A stretch of DNA of 28,999 nt from Flemingiibacterium sp045636145 (GCA_045636145.1 JAZTWV010000004.1:1-28999), one strand, 5' to 3'; positions 8,283 to 16,431 are shown, counted from the stretch's first letter. Translations and numbers: made by a program. The notes: generated by a model not told the origin, from the sequence alone.

Positions 8283-8843
8283 ATGCCAAAGGTATTTATA
8301 GATCAAGGTCACAATCCCGTAAATCCAAACGCAGGAGCAGAGGGAAACGGCTTTCGGGAGCAGGATATCACCTACCGGATCGGTGTTGTCCTTGCGGATC
8401 TTCTTAATAACAATCCGGATTTTGAAGCACGTCTCTCAAGAAATTCTCCCACCGAGCAAATAGGAACATCCAATGCATCGAGTCTCGCACAGCGAGTCCG
8501 TGAGGCTAACGAGTGGGGGGCAGATATTTTCTTAAGCCTGCACACAAACGCCTATACGTCACCGTCTGCCACAGGAGTGGAATCCTTTGCGTACCGTGAG
8601 GGCACAAACGGCTTTCGACTTGCCGAGGACGTAGCAGATGAGCTTGCCATCATAACGGGACTCCCCAACCGCGGCACATTTGTGCGTCCGTCACTGTATG
8701 TGCTTCGCCGAACAAGGATGCCGTCCGCACTCATTGAAATGGGATACATAACAAATCCCGGCGATGCGGCACTTATGACTGAGCAGCCGGAGCTTTTTGC
8801 CCTTGGCATCTACAACGGCATATTGGAGTATTTTGGTATGTAA
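8283..8843 (+). CDS. N-acetylmuramoyl-L-alanine amidase (Amidase_3), CwlC-like
   Basis: This zinc amidase cleaves the bond between MurNAc and L-Ala in peptidoglycan. The 186-residue protein shows the Amidase_3 ligands: H10 in IDQGHN, E26, and H87 in LSLHTN, with the catalytic Glu at E152 in LIEMGYITN. The start at 8283 is fixed by GGAGG at 8274-8278. No signal peptide or membrane segment is present and the catalytic domain begins at residue 3, as in the sporulation amidase CwlC, which acts on the mother-cell wall from inside. The next gene encodes a spore germination protein, which supports a sporulation role. No SPOR repeat is present. Confidence 0.9.
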   Translation: MPKVFIDQGHNPVNPNAGAEGNGFREQDITYRIGVVLADLLNNNPDFEARLSRNSPTEQIGTSNASSLAQRVREANEWGADIFLSLHTNAYTSPSATGVESFAYREGTNGFRLAEDVADELAIITGLPNRGTFVRPSLYVLRRTRMPSALIEMGYITNPGDAALMTEQPELFALGIYNGILEYFGM

Positions 8844-8901
8844 GTTATTTTAACAAATGGGAAAAATCAAGGTAGGAACTATAACAAAAAAGGAGTCAAC
8901 A

Positions 8902-10329
8902 ATGGCAGACTTCAAGCCTACCTATAAAGAAAATGTCGCATATCTTGACAACGTGTTCGGAGTTGGCAAAAACTATGATTTTGTGGGGCGTGAACGAATC
9001 TTCGCAGGGCATAACGCCAGATTTTATTTTATCGACGGCTTTGCCAACGCCACAGTCATGGACAGACTTTTTATATACTTCGCCGAGCTTTCTGATATTG
9101 ACACCGTAGAAGATGCCGAAGACTTTGCGGCAAAGCATCTTCCCCATACAGAAGCCACTATTCACTATGACGTTGATAAATTCATCTACGCCGTAATGAG
9201 CGGCACTATGGGTATTATAATTGACAGCATAAATTCAGTTGGCATAACCATAGATACCCGGATGTACCCCATGCGTAGCGTAGGGCAATCGGAAAACGAC
9301 CGCGTGCTTCGCGGTGCACATGACAGCTTCACGGAGACTATAAAGCAAAACACCACCCTCATCCGCCGCCGCATACGCGACACGGGACTTACTTTCAAAA
9401 GCTTCGTCATAGGTGAAAGCGCAAAAAACGACGTGGTGCTTGCCTACATCGACGGAAAAGCGGACCAAAAATACGTGGATATGCTCATAAAGAAGCTTAA
9501 CTCCATAAAGGTAGATGCGCTGACCATGGGTCAGCAAAGTCTTGCGGAATGTCTTTTGCCGCGAGGTTGGTATGACCCTTTCCCAAAATTCCGTTTTACG
9601 GAGCGTCCGGACAATGCCGCCGCTCATCTGCTTGAGGGAATGATCGTGATTCTGTGCGACACGTCCCCCGAAGCTATGGTCCTGCCCACCTGCATTTTTG
9701 ATTTTATGCAGGAAACAGACGATTACTATTTTCCGCCGCTGACAGGCTCATATTTACGACTTCTCAGATACGTGGTATTTTTGCTGACACTTTTACTAAC
9801 ACCAACATGGTATCTGCTTATAACAAATCCTGATTGGATACCCGATGCACTTAACTTCATCCTCGTTGACACGGAATGCAATATGCCAATCATTCTACAG
9901 TTGTTTGTCATCGAATTTGCACTTGACGGCTTAAAGCTTGCGTCCATGAACACGCCAAGCTCCCTTAACAACACCTTCGGCGTTGTGGGCGGTCTTATAC
10001 TCGGTGATTTTGCGGTGCAGATAGGATGGTTCGTGCCCGAAGTTATCGTATATATGGCATTTGTCGCCATAGCAGGATTTTCGCAGTCCAGCTACGAGCT
10101 TGGGTACACCTTCAAATTCATGCGGATGCTGCTGCTTGCTCTGACTGCCATTTTTGGACTTGGTGGATATATCGGCGGTATCGTTCTTATAATCGTCCTT
10201 GTTGCCTGCAACAAGACCGTTAACGGAAGAAGAAATTACCTCTATCCGCTGATACCGTTCAGCGGAAAGGCATTAAAACGCCTTATAGTAAGGGAGCGTA
10301 CTCACTCATCCGAAAAACTGCCGCACTGA
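8902..10329 (+). CDS. GerA-family spore germination protein (GerABKA / SpoVAF-like)
   Basis: The 475-residue protein has the layout of GerA-type A subunits: a large soluble N-terminal domain (about 1-290), then hydrophobic segments between about 300 and 450, ending in a short basic tail. Typical motifs are the PTCIFDFMQETDDYYFPP segment and the LNNTFGVVGGLILGDFAVQ loop. Such proteins sit in the inner spore membrane and take part in germinant response or, for SpoVAF, DPA release. The start at 8902 is chosen because AAGGAG lies just before it; an in-frame ATG at 8857 lacks a comparable site. No B or C receptor subunit is adjacent, so a SpoVAF-like or orphan role is more likely than a full receptor. 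Confidence 0.9.
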   Translation: MADFKPTYKENVAYLDNVFGVGKNYDFVGRERIFAGHNARFYFIDGFANATVMDRLFIYFAELSDIDTVEDAEDFAAKHLPHTEATIHYDVDKFIYAVMSGTMGIIIDSINSVGITIDTRMYPMRSVGQSENDRVLRGAHDSFTETIKQNTTLIRRRIRDTGLTFKSFVIGESAKNDVVLAYIDGKADQKYVDMLIKKLNSIKVDALTMGQQSLAECLLPRGWYDPFPKFRFTERPDNAAAHLLEGMIVILCDTSPEAMVLPTCIFDFMQETDDYYFPPLTGSYLRLLRYVVFLLTLLLTPTWYLLITNPDWIPDALNFILVDTECNMPIILQLFVIEFALDGLKLASMNTPSSLNNTFGVVGGLILGDFAVQIGWFVPEVIVYMAFVAIAGFSQSSYELGYTFKFMRMLLLALTAIFGLGGYIGGIVLIIVLVACNKTVNGRRNYLYPLIPFSGKALKRLIVRERTHSSEKLPH

Positions 10330-10333
10330 ATTT

Positions 10334-10368
10334 AAGCTTGTCGGGTACACCCGACAAGCTTATTTTTA
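10334..10368 (+). terminator. Intrinsic terminator after the germination gene
   Basis: A perfect 12-base stem (AAGCTTGTCGGG with its complement) with loop TACA is followed by ATTTTTATTTT. It may also end the convergent DUF3048 transcript, although the minus side has fewer T residues. Confidence 0.92.
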
Positions 10369-10373
10369 TTTTG

Positions 10374-11552
10374 TTATTTTATCTCGGTAGACGCCGCCAT
10401 ATCGGTGGTGCATATCTGGAAGAATGTTTTTCCGCGGTTCACAAGCAGTTCCTCGCCGGATTCTGTGAACAGCTTAATGGGAGTATCGGGCGTTGCCTTC
10501 TCCCACTTTATCTTCTCATATCCGCCCATGCTGAGATAATATCCCTCTCCGCTTCCCTCGGTAACAACGTCCATATGCTTATAGCTGTCGTTGGTAGCGG
10601 TGGTCTTGCAGTACAGAACTATAACGTTAGTAAAGGATATCTGCTTTCCGGCAGTATTGTCCATGTGCCGCTCGCCGTTAAACTGCCAGCGGTAGTACAC
10701 GCCCTCGTCCTTGTCGTACTCAAAATAGGGCTTGTGAGCCACATGATATGTAACGCGCAGGTAGTTCGCATCTCCGCCCTCGGGAACACGAATGGTATCG
10801 TAAGGCACAAAATCAAGGGGTGAATCGAAATTTTCCGCAAGGTCGGTATTGTATTTTTTATACTTAATGCCGTCTGCAATCTTCTCGCCTGTGGTCATAA
10901 GACTGTGCTCATATCCCATGTTTGTCTGCCGCCATGTGTCGCGGTAGAACATATTAGGAATATACATATTAACGCCGTCAAGATTGTTTACCTTGCGGTC
11001 GCGTATCTCAACATACGCCTGATTGCTTCCGCCGGCGTGAATGTATATGGCATTGTGGTTTGCGGCAAAGTCAAGATAATATTCACGGGATGAGCGCACC
11101 GAGCCGATGACAGGAAGCTTCTCGTAATCGGAAACAACCATCATAAGACGGGTATATCCGCCCTCAACTATGCACTCATACATTACATCGGCATAGGATA
11201 TTCCCTCCTGCGGCGTTGCAACCTTGATATTGTTTATCATAATAGCCGCAGGACGGCGACCCTCAAAGTCCTCTGCCGCCTCAAGTCCCGTAAGGGGATT
11301 TATAATTTCCGGCTCGTATGGTGCAGGAGCGGTGGTAACAGCTTCGGTTGTAACCTCCGCTGTAGTTTCATCGGTTACGGCAGGCGGAACAACCGTTTCT
11401 ATGTTGAATACATTTTCATCAGCCGCAGTTGTATCAGATGTGTCATTATCAACAGGCGGCATATCGGTCGTGCAGGAAGCGCACATTGCAAGCGATGCCG
11501 CAATAAGCAAGGTCAGCACTGCGGAGCTAAGCTTATTTTTATAATTCTGCAT
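10374..11552 (-). CDS. DUF3048 domain lipoprotein (YerB-like)
   Basis: The 392-residue exported protein has an N-terminal hydrophobic segment ending in MCASC at about residues 23-27, a possible lipobox with Cys as the anchor. A Thr/Glu/Val-rich linker of about 60 residues follows, then the DUF3048 region from about residue 80 (NPLTG, RRPAAIMINN, YECIVEGGYTRLM, SVRSSREYYLDFA, IHAGGS). The function of DUF3048 is not established. The start at 11552 is chosen because GGGGGAAACT lies directly upstream; the ATG at 11564 has no site. It is a single gene with its own consensus promoter. Confidence 0.9.
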   Translation of the reverse strand: MQNYKNKLSSAVLTLLIAASLAMCASCTTDMPPVDNDTSDTTAADENVFNIETVVPPAVTDETTAEVTTEAVTTAPAPYEPEIINPLTGLEAAEDFEGRRPAAIMINNIKVATPQEGISYADVMYECIVEGGYTRLMMVVSDYEKLPVIGSVRSSREYYLDFAANHNAIYIHAGGSNQAYVEIRDRKVNNLDGVNMYIPNMFYRDTWRQTNMGYEHSLMTTGEKIADGIKYKKYNTDLAENFDSPLDFVPYDTIRVPEGGDANYLRVTYHVAHKPYFEYDKDEGVYYRWQFNGERHMDNTAGKQISFTNVIVLYCKTTATNDSYKHMDVVTEGSGEGYYLSMGGYEKIKWEKATPDTPIKLFTESGEELLVNRGKTFFQICTTDMAASTEIK

Positions 11553-11616
11553 AGTTTCCCCCATAAGTACAATAATTATTAGGTTGAAGCTCGAAATTCA
11601 AATATAACCACATATT

Positions 11617-11645
11617 ATTATAATATCAAATCGCTCCGTTGTCAA
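11617..11645 (-). promoter_or_regulatory. Sigma-A promoter of the DUF3048 gene
   Basis: Read on the minus strand, TTGACA and TATAAT are separated by exactly 17 bases. The predicted transcription start lies about 58 bases before the chosen start codon. The -35 box overlaps the palindrome TTGTCAATTGACAA, a possible operator. Confidence 0.8.
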
Positions 11646-11735
11646 TTGACAAACTGCCGAATATGAAAAAAGAATATGCATATTTCGTGTTATACCAATA
11701 TTATTTACAATTTATGTATAGAATTTATCTTTTAT

Positions 11736-11764
11736 TTGTGCTAAAATATTATTACTTATATAAT
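11736..11764 (+). promoter_or_regulatory. Possible promoter of the small gene at 11785
   Basis: TTGTGC and TATAAT are spaced 17 bases apart. The -10 box is perfect and the -35 box is weak. The implied leader is only about 14 bases and would begin at the CGGAGGA ribosome site, so another start further upstream is possible. Confidence 0.4.
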
Positions 11765-11784
11765 TTGACACGGAGGAATTTACG

Positions 11785-12069
11785 ATGGAAAATATAATTG
11801 GCAAAGATAAATATATAATGTACCGCGGAAAGCCGCTTGTAAGAGAGGGTCAGCAGATATACTACGGAAGCATGGATGATAAGTATGTGCTCTTTCTCGG
11901 AATCATGTCAACCAAAAAAATGGGAGATCAGGACGTACCGGATCAGGTTTTGATACAGATACAAAGCACCGAGGACAAAAAGGTAGTTAAGTTCGGTATG
12001 AAAAACGGACTTTACGAAGCCTTTGAGTACGGACTTATCTGGCTTGACACGGAGCTTAAAAAGGCATAA
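11785..12069 (+). CDS. Small conserved-looking hypothetical protein
   Basis: I do not recognise this 94-residue protein. It is soluble with no signal peptide or membrane segment. The sequence alternates hydrophobic and charged residues (IYYGSMDDKYVLFLGIMSTKKMG, then VLIQIQSTEDKKVVKFG), which suggests a small beta-rich domain. The C-terminus (EYGLIWLDTELKKA) looks helical. CGGAGGA precedes the ATG at good spacing and a strong terminator follows, so it is a single-gene unit. Good coding signals make it a real gene, but no function can be inferred. Confidence 0.8.
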   Translation: MENIIGKDKYIMYRGKPLVREGQQIYYGSMDDKYVLFLGIMSTKKMGDQDVPDQVLIQIQSTEDKKVVKFGMKNGLYEAFEYGLIWLDTELKKA

Positions 12070-12070
12070 T

Positions 12071-12106
12071 AAAAAACGGCTTTTCATTCATGAAAAGTCG
12101 TTTTTT
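12071..12106. terminator. Bidirectional terminator
   Basis: An A-rich/T-rich hairpin with arms of about 16 bases, including one G-T pair, and loop TTCA has AAAAAA on one side and TTTTTT on the other. It therefore works for both the plus-strand small gene and the convergent cyclophilin gene. Confidence 0.9.
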
Positions 12107-12111
12107 ATATC

Positions 12112-12594
12112 TTATTCCTCGTCGGGAATAAGAGTAACCTCTTCCATTACAACATCATGTACAGGCTTGTCTCTGAAATCGGTGTCAACGCCCGCAATGC
12201 GGTCAACCACGTCCATACCCTCGGTAACGAAACCGAATGCCGCGTACTGACCGTCAAGGAATGTGGCATCTGCGTGGCAGATAAAGAACTGCGAGGATGC
12301 GCTGTCCGGCACCTGTGTACGAGCCATGGAAATAACTCCGCGCTTATGTGAAAGATCGTTCTTTACGCCGTTTGCCGCAAATTCACCCTTGATATTGTCG
12401 GGAGAACCGCCCATACCTGTACCGGTGGGGTCGCCGCCCTGAATCATGAATCCTGCAATGACACGGTGGAAAATAAGTCCGTTGTAAAAACCGTCTTTTA
12501 CAAGCTTCTCAAAATTTGCCACTGTGATAGGAGCTGTGGTGGGATCAAGCTTCACCTTGATGATTCCTCCGTCAGCCATTTTGATCTGTACCAT
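12112..12594 (-). CDS. Cyclophilin-type peptidyl-prolyl cis-trans isomerase
   Basis: This 160-residue cytosolic cyclophilin catalyses cis-trans isomerisation of Xaa-Pro bonds. Family motifs are FHRVIAGFMIQGGD at about 41-54, with the catalytic Arg in FHRV; ISMARTQVPDSASSQFFI at about 87-104; and FLDGQYAAFGFV at about 112-123. There is no signal peptide, and the length is that of a single-domain bacterial cyclophilin. ATAAGGAGA precedes the ATG. It starts 29 bases after the DUF6320 gene and is probably the last gene of that operon. Confidence 0.95.
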   Translation of the reverse strand: MVQIKMADGGIIKVKLDPTTAPITVANFEKLVKDGFYNGLIFHRVIAGFMIQGGDPTGTGMGGSPDNIKGEFAANGVKNDLSHKRGVISMARTQVPDSASSQFFICHADATFLDGQYAAFGFVTEGMDVVDRIAGVDTDFRDKPVHDVVMEEVTLIPDEE

Positions 12595-12623
12595 TTTTAT
12601 AGTCTCCTTATTAAAAAATAATT

Positions 12624-13286
12624 TTATACATGAAAACGTTTGCGAAGCTCATTTTTAGTCCTTCTGTGAAGAAAAACGAGCATAACAAGAAAGCATACCG
12701 CAGACACCCAAGCCGAGATCACTACGGGCCACTCTATGTCTGAATATCCGAATATCCATAAAAGCACCGAAAGCACTCCCAGCACAGCTATTACAAGTAT
12801 ATATATTATATACGCGCGGTATTTCATAGGCTTTATGAGTATCATAAGCGTTGTGGCAACAGCCGCCGCCATAACAAGGAACGGTATAACGTAGTTTACC
12901 GACCACCTGTAGTAACCCGTAAGATAATCTATCAAAAACACCACACTGCTTATGGAAAGAAGCTGGCAGAGCGTTATTGATGCAGGATTTGGGGTATATT
13001 TAAGGACATTCATCGCGCTGATCCAAAGATAAGCTATACCGATAACCGTTATGTACGCCCAGGGACTGCCCGTTGGAACAAGATGGTCCACAAGCAGGCT
13101 TACGCCAACAAAAAACACCGCAATAAAGGTTATGAGGCGAAGAAGAAGTCCTCTTGTGAAGCCGCTCTTAATATATGGATAGTCAAGAGCAAAGTCACCG
13201 TCTGTTATCTCGGTTTCCATGTCACAAAGCGGACAGCGCGGTATGTCGTTTGAAAGTCTTACACCGCAGTGTCGGCATATTCTCAT
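12624..13286 (-). CDS. DUF6320-type membrane protein with N-terminal zinc ribbon
   Basis: The 220-residue protein begins with a four-cysteine zinc ribbon (C4, C7, C18, C21; CRHCG and CPLCD) followed by about six hydrophobic segments from residue 46 to 208 and a basic C-terminus. This matches the DUF6320 proteins of Clostridia, whose function is unknown. Its ATG overlaps the stop codon of the upstream acyltransferase gene by four bases, so the two are translationally coupled and probably act together at the membrane. Confidence 0.8.
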   Translation of the reverse strand: MRICRHCGVRLSNDIPRCPLCDMETEITDGDFALDYPYIKSGFTRGLLLRLITFIAVFFVGVSLLVDHLVPTGSPWAYITVIGIAYLWISAMNVLKYTPNPASITLCQLLSISSVVFLIDYLTGYYRWSVNYVIPFLVMAAAVATTLMILIKPMKYRAYIIYILVIAVLGVLSVLLWIFGYSDIEWPVVISAWVSAVCFLVMLVFLHRRTKNELRKRFHV

Positions 13287-14719
13287 AAACCGGCCTCCCC
13301 CTCACTCTTTTTTTGCTGTTTTTTTACTGTTTTCTGCTCTTTTTTTCCGGATTTCGGCTTATCTTTGGCTTTTTTCTCTTTTTTATGCCTTGCAGGCTTT
13401 TCTCTTATGGGTTCACTCGTTTCATTTGAAGATACCGTAACGTCAATTCCCTCTTTCACAAGGTAGCTCAGCAAAAACTGCTCAAAGGAATTGTCATCAA
13501 CAGTTGAGGAAAACGCGAGCGCAAGATTATTTTTATAAGAGCAAAGCGCTGTTTTCTTAGGATGGGTCTGAGAGCCTCCGATAATCACCTCGAAGCGCTC
13601 CACCCGATCCGAAATCACATCAGGAAGCTTTATTCGCCCAAGATTAGAAAATGTCAAAGTATACCGTTTAGCACTGTTTTTGTATATAATCCGCATAACT
13701 ATATCTTTAATAAACAGCGGCACATACCGTATACCGGGAATACGTTCAATATTTACATGAGAGGTTATCTGTCTCTCAAAGTTACCCCTGTCAAGCTTTC
13801 TTGCGAACTGCCCTTTTACTGAGGACAAAATCTCATCAAAAGAAGCATTTCTCCCCGGCTTTACGCCGATGTTCATGTGACCGAAGAAATTTCGCAGTGT
13901 ACTTGACTCAAACATTCCGCGAAGATTCACGGGTATGCTTATGACAATTGGACGGTTTTTAGGTGAGCGTCTGTATGACGTATTGTATATAGAGTAAATA
14001 AGAAGTGCACACACATACTCGGAAAGAGTTGCAGAATGTGATTTTGCAAGCTCAAGCATTTTGTCAGCCGGTATAATCGCCGTAAGCACCCCAAGACGGG
14101 TACCGTCGTATCTGTATCCATTTATGCGGAATGCATCTTCCTCACGCTCGGCGGGCTTTTCATCGGAATCTTTAGAAGGTGCATTTATAATAAAGCTGTC
14201 CTCGTCAAAATCCCGTGTCAGCTCATCGGACTCGTTTCGTATAAGCTCCTCCGGCACTTCCGCACCGTCAAGGAGATTATAGTAGCAATATACGATAAGC
14301 CGCATAAAGCTGAGAGCTCCCACCCCATCCGAAAGGGCATGATACAACTCAAAATTGATGCGCTTATGATAATACGTCACCCTAAAAAGGAATCCGCGCT
14401 CTTTTGCACGATATATGGGCTTGCAGGGATATGCGTGCTCAGGGCGAATTTTCGGACGCTCGTTATTTACGTCAAAATAGTACCAAAACAGTCCCCGGTG
14501 AAGCTTCACCGAAAATGACGGCATTATGGAAAGAGCTTTTTCCACTGCTCCCTGTAATATTTCAGGCACAACCTCGTCGGAAAGCACAGCACTGAATCTG
14601 AAAACATTTGGGGAGCGTGTATTTGTGATTGCCGGAAAAAGCTTGGCGGCATTGTCAAGTCCATCCCAATAGCTCTCATCAATTCCGCTGTGAGGAGCGC
14701 GTTTTTTTCTATTTGCCAT
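13283..14719 (-). CDS. Condensation-fold acyltransferase (alcohol acyltransferase-like)
   Basis: The 478-residue protein has the active-site signature HxxxDG of the BAHD/condensation/wax-ester-synthase fold: H127-ALS-D131-G132. Other fold features are an N-terminal half with strands up to about residue 200, the region PVNLRGMF near 268, the NFFGHMNIG segment, and a C-terminal SNLGRI motif. About 40 residues at the C-terminus are strongly lysine-rich, which could favour membrane or polyanion contact. The acceptor and donor are unknown; by family an acyl group is moved from a thioester to an alcohol or amine. Coupling to the DUF6320 membrane protein suggests a lipid or envelope substrate. AAAGGAG precedes the ATG. 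Confidence 0.78.
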   Translation of the reverse strand: MANRKKRAPHSGIDESYWDGLDNAAKLFPAITNTRSPNVFRFSAVLSDEVVPEILQGAVEKALSIMPSFSVKLHRGLFWYYFDVNNERPKIRPEHAYPCKPIYRAKERGFLFRVTYYHKRINFELYHALSDGVGALSFMRLIVYCYYNLLDGAEVPEELIRNESDELTRDFDEDSFIINAPSKDSDEKPAEREEDAFRINGYRYDGTRLGVLTAIIPADKMLELAKSHSATLSEYVCALLIYSIYNTSYRRSPKNRPIVISIPVNLRGMFESSTLRNFFGHMNIGVKPGRNASFDEILSSVKGQFARKLDRGNFERQITSHVNIERIPGIRYVPLFIKDIVMRIIYKNSAKRYTLTFSNLGRIKLPDVISDRVERFEVIIGGSQTHPKKTALCSYKNNLALAFSSTVDDNSFEQFLLSYLVKEGIDVTVSSNETSEPIREKPARHKKEKKAKDKPKSGKKEQKTVKKQQKKSEGEAGL

Positions 14720-14801
14720 AATTATGCCACTCCTTTCTGACGGTTATGACGTTTTGTACCATTTTGGATTGAAAGCAAATTCTTCAAAACCATACACAGT
14801 T

Positions 14802-14830
14802 ATTATACTATACATACACATAAATAACAA
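14802..14830 (-). promoter_or_regulatory. Promoter of the acyltransferase-DUF6320-cyclophilin operon
   Basis: On the minus strand TTGTTA and TATAAT are separated by 17 bases, giving a leader of about 75 bases before the acyltransferase start codon. Confidence 0.65.
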
Positions 14831-14904
14831 GGGCCATTTTGTTAATTTTAATTTTTTACTCCAAATTACCGTTTGTGCTCCTGCGCAATACGACTGCCGT
14901 CACT

Positions 14905-14981
14905 GTAGGGCGGGGCCTTGTGTCCCGCCGCTCCGAATGGTGAAAACTTCACGATACGGCGGGAGCAAGCCCCCGCCCTAC
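14905..14981. repeat. Palindromic intergenic repeat (GTAGGGCGGGG arms)
   Basis: Outer arms GTAGGGCGGGG (14905-14915) and its exact complement (14971-14981) enclose a second inverted pair, TCCCGCCG (14923-14930) and CGGCGGGA (14957-14964). The element is about 77 bases long and much richer in GC than its flanks. It looks like the small non-autonomous palindromic repeats scattered between genes in Clostridia. The rest of 14720-15085 holds only the operon promoter, AT-rich sequence and a copy of TTGGTACATAGTTT at 15025-15038. Confidence 0.75.
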
Positions 14982-15085
14982 GGTGGATCATTTCGTACAT
15001 TTCCGGCAGAAACACTTTATCAAATTGGTACATAGTTTATACTGTTACGATATCTCCCCGGAATCACAGTATTCCCCGAACACTA

Positions 15086-15114
15086 TTGACACAATGCGCT
15101 TCTTGTGGTATAAT
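15086..15114 (+). promoter_or_regulatory. Consensus sigma-A promoter of the thioesterase gene
   Basis: TTGACA and TATAAT match consensus perfectly with a 17-base spacer. The predicted leader is about 30 bases and contains TCGGAGG before the ATG at 15152. Confidence 0.88.
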
Positions 15115-15151
15115 TTAGCGTGAAGACAATACTTGGTCGGAGGTAAATATA

Positions 15152-15541
15152 ATGCTTGAAACAGGTATAAAACATACAAAGTGTGAGACCGTTTGTGACA
15201 ATAACACCGCCGCATCCCTTGGAAGCGGCTTGCTTCCCGTCTACGCTACACCGGCGATGATACTTCTCCTTGAGGCTGCCTGCGCAGAAGCTGTAGCACA
15301 GGAGCTTGACGAGGGTTGCACCACGGTTGGAACAAAGCTCTCTGTTGAGCACGTTTCGGCGACGCCTGTAGGCATGGAGGTGCGCTGTGAGTGCGAGCTT
15401 GTTGAGATTGACCGCCGCAGACTTGTGTTCAACGTGGAAATTTTCGACAAGGCAGGGACTATAGGAAAAGGCACACACGAGCGTTTCATCGTAGCATCTG
15501 AAAAATTCATGGAAAAGACTAACGCAAAATCTCAGCTTTAA
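15152..15541 (+). CDS. FlK-like hotdog thioesterase
   Basis: The 129-residue protein is a single hotdog domain. T33, E41 and H67 have the same spacing (8 and 26 residues) as the Thr-Glu-His triad of fluoroacetyl-CoA thioesterase FlK (T42, E50, H76, from memory). Motifs around them are YATPAMILLLEAA and GTKLSVEHVSATPVG. It would hydrolyse a short acyl-CoA in the cytoplasm. Most FlK relatives do not act on fluoroacetyl-CoA, so the natural substrate is open. It is a single gene with a perfect promoter, which suggests steady, fairly high expression. Confidence 0.87.
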   Translation: MLETGIKHTKCETVCDNNTAASLGSGLLPVYATPAMILLLEAACAEAVAQELDEGCTTVGTKLSVEHVSATPVGMEVRCECELVEIDRRRLVFNVEIFDKAGTIGKGTHERFIVASEKFMEKTNAKSQL

Positions 15542-15583
15542 CAATAATTTCAATCTCACTTCATAAATTGTTTCAAAGTCTTT

Positions 15584-15612
15584 TTAACAAGTTCACATAA
15601 AAAGCGTAAAAT
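15584..15612 (+). promoter_or_regulatory. Probable promoter of the zinc-ribbon gene
   Basis: TTAACA and TAAAAT, each one base from consensus, are 17 bases apart. They lie about 45 bases before the start codon at 15656. Confidence 0.55.
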
Positions 15613-15655
15613 AATTATTAAGCTTCAATATATAAAACTTATGGAGGAAACGATT

Positions 15656-16141
15656 ATGGATATCAGAACTATAGTTAGCAGCGCGGCTTCAAAGCTTGAC
15701 AGTCTTGCACGCATCGCTGTAAAAAAGGGCGGCGAGGCTGCTGAATCCGCAAAGCTTAATCTCGCGCTCAGATCAGAGCAAAAAAAGCTTGACACAATGT
15801 TCACAACTCTCGGCAAGCTTTTTTATGAGCAGGTCAAGGGCACGGACGTGCGTACACAGGTAAAAGCACAGATCATGGAAATTGATGAGCAGAAGTTAGT
15901 CATTGAGGAGCTTAAGCTTACTATCGCCGAAGCCAACGGTAAGGCAACCTGCACTTCCTGCGGAAACGATATCGAGATTGACGCTGTATACTGCCCCGTT
16001 TGCGGAAGCTCTCAGGCTACCAAAAAATGCGGTGAAGCCGCAAAATCCGCCGATGCCGAAAATCCGAATGCGAAGCCTCTCAACGCTAATGACTTCGTAA
16101 CGTTTTTCAAAAATACCACAGACAGATATTTTACAAAATAA
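15656..16141 (+). CDS. Coiled-coil zinc-ribbon protein of unknown function
   Basis: The 161-residue protein has a charged helical N-terminal region (about 1-93), a CxxC-CxxC zinc ribbon (C99, C102, C113, C116; TCTSCGND and YCPVCGSS), then a low-complexity Ala/Lys/Asn linker and a short C-terminal helix. Similar coiled-coil plus ribbon proteins are common in Clostridia and have no assigned role. The start is set at 15656 because the GGAGG at 15643-15647 lies inside the longer reading frame that begins at 15641. There is no membrane segment. Confidence 0.82.
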   Translation: MDIRTIVSSAASKLDSLARIAVKKGGEAAESAKLNLALRSEQKKLDTMFTTLGKLFYEQVKGTDVRTQVKAQIMEIDEQKLVIEELKLTIAEANGKATCTSCGNDIEIDAVYCPVCGSSQATKKCGEAAKSADAENPNAKPLNANDFVTFFKNTTDRYFTK

Positions 16142-16151
16142 CCGCACAGAC

Positions 16152-16176
16152 AGGGGGCATTTAACAGATGCCCCCT
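16152..16176 (+). terminator. Hairpin after the zinc-ribbon gene
   Basis: A nine-base perfect stem (AGGGGGCAT / ATGCCCCCT) with loop TTAACAG begins 10 bases after the stop codon. No T-run follows, so it could be a weak terminator or an mRNA 3' stabiliser. Confidence 0.4.
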
Positions 16177-16225
16177 CACCCGTAAAATATATTGACACAC
16201 GCATAAAAATATTTTCAAAAACCTA

Positions 16226-16254
16226 TTGACAAACCCCTCTGAATGTGCTATAAT
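16226..16254 (+). promoter_or_regulatory. Consensus promoter of the tRNA-Asp/tRNA-Thr operon
   Basis: TTGACA and TATAAT are perfect and 17 bases apart. The predicted start is about 14 bases before tRNA-Asp. Confidence 0.9.
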
Positions 16255-16274
16255 ATTGTTTGTGATGAAGAAAT

Positions 16275-16351
16275 GGCCGGGTAGTTCAGCTGGTTAGAAC
16301 GCTAGCCTGTCACGCTAGAGGTCGTGGGTTCGAACCCCATCTCGGTCGCCA
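16275..16351 (+). tRNA. tRNA-Asp (anticodon GTC)
   Basis: The acceptor stem GGCCGGG (16275-16281) pairs with CTCGGTC (16341-16347), including two G-U pairs. Discriminator G and encoded CCA follow. The anticodon loop CTGTCAC gives GTC, which reads Asp codons. TTCGAAC marks the T loop. Confidence 0.97.
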
Positions 16352-16355
16352 TCAC

Positions 16356-16431
<76 letters not shown>

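Noticed and set aside
8857..8901. Longer N-terminus for the germination protein
   Set aside because: The ATG at 8902 has AAGGAG in the proper place inside this stretch, and the extra residues are not family-like.
16190..16218. Second TTGACA upstream of the tRNA-Asp promoter
   Set aside because: No acceptable -10 box lies 16-18 bases downstream.
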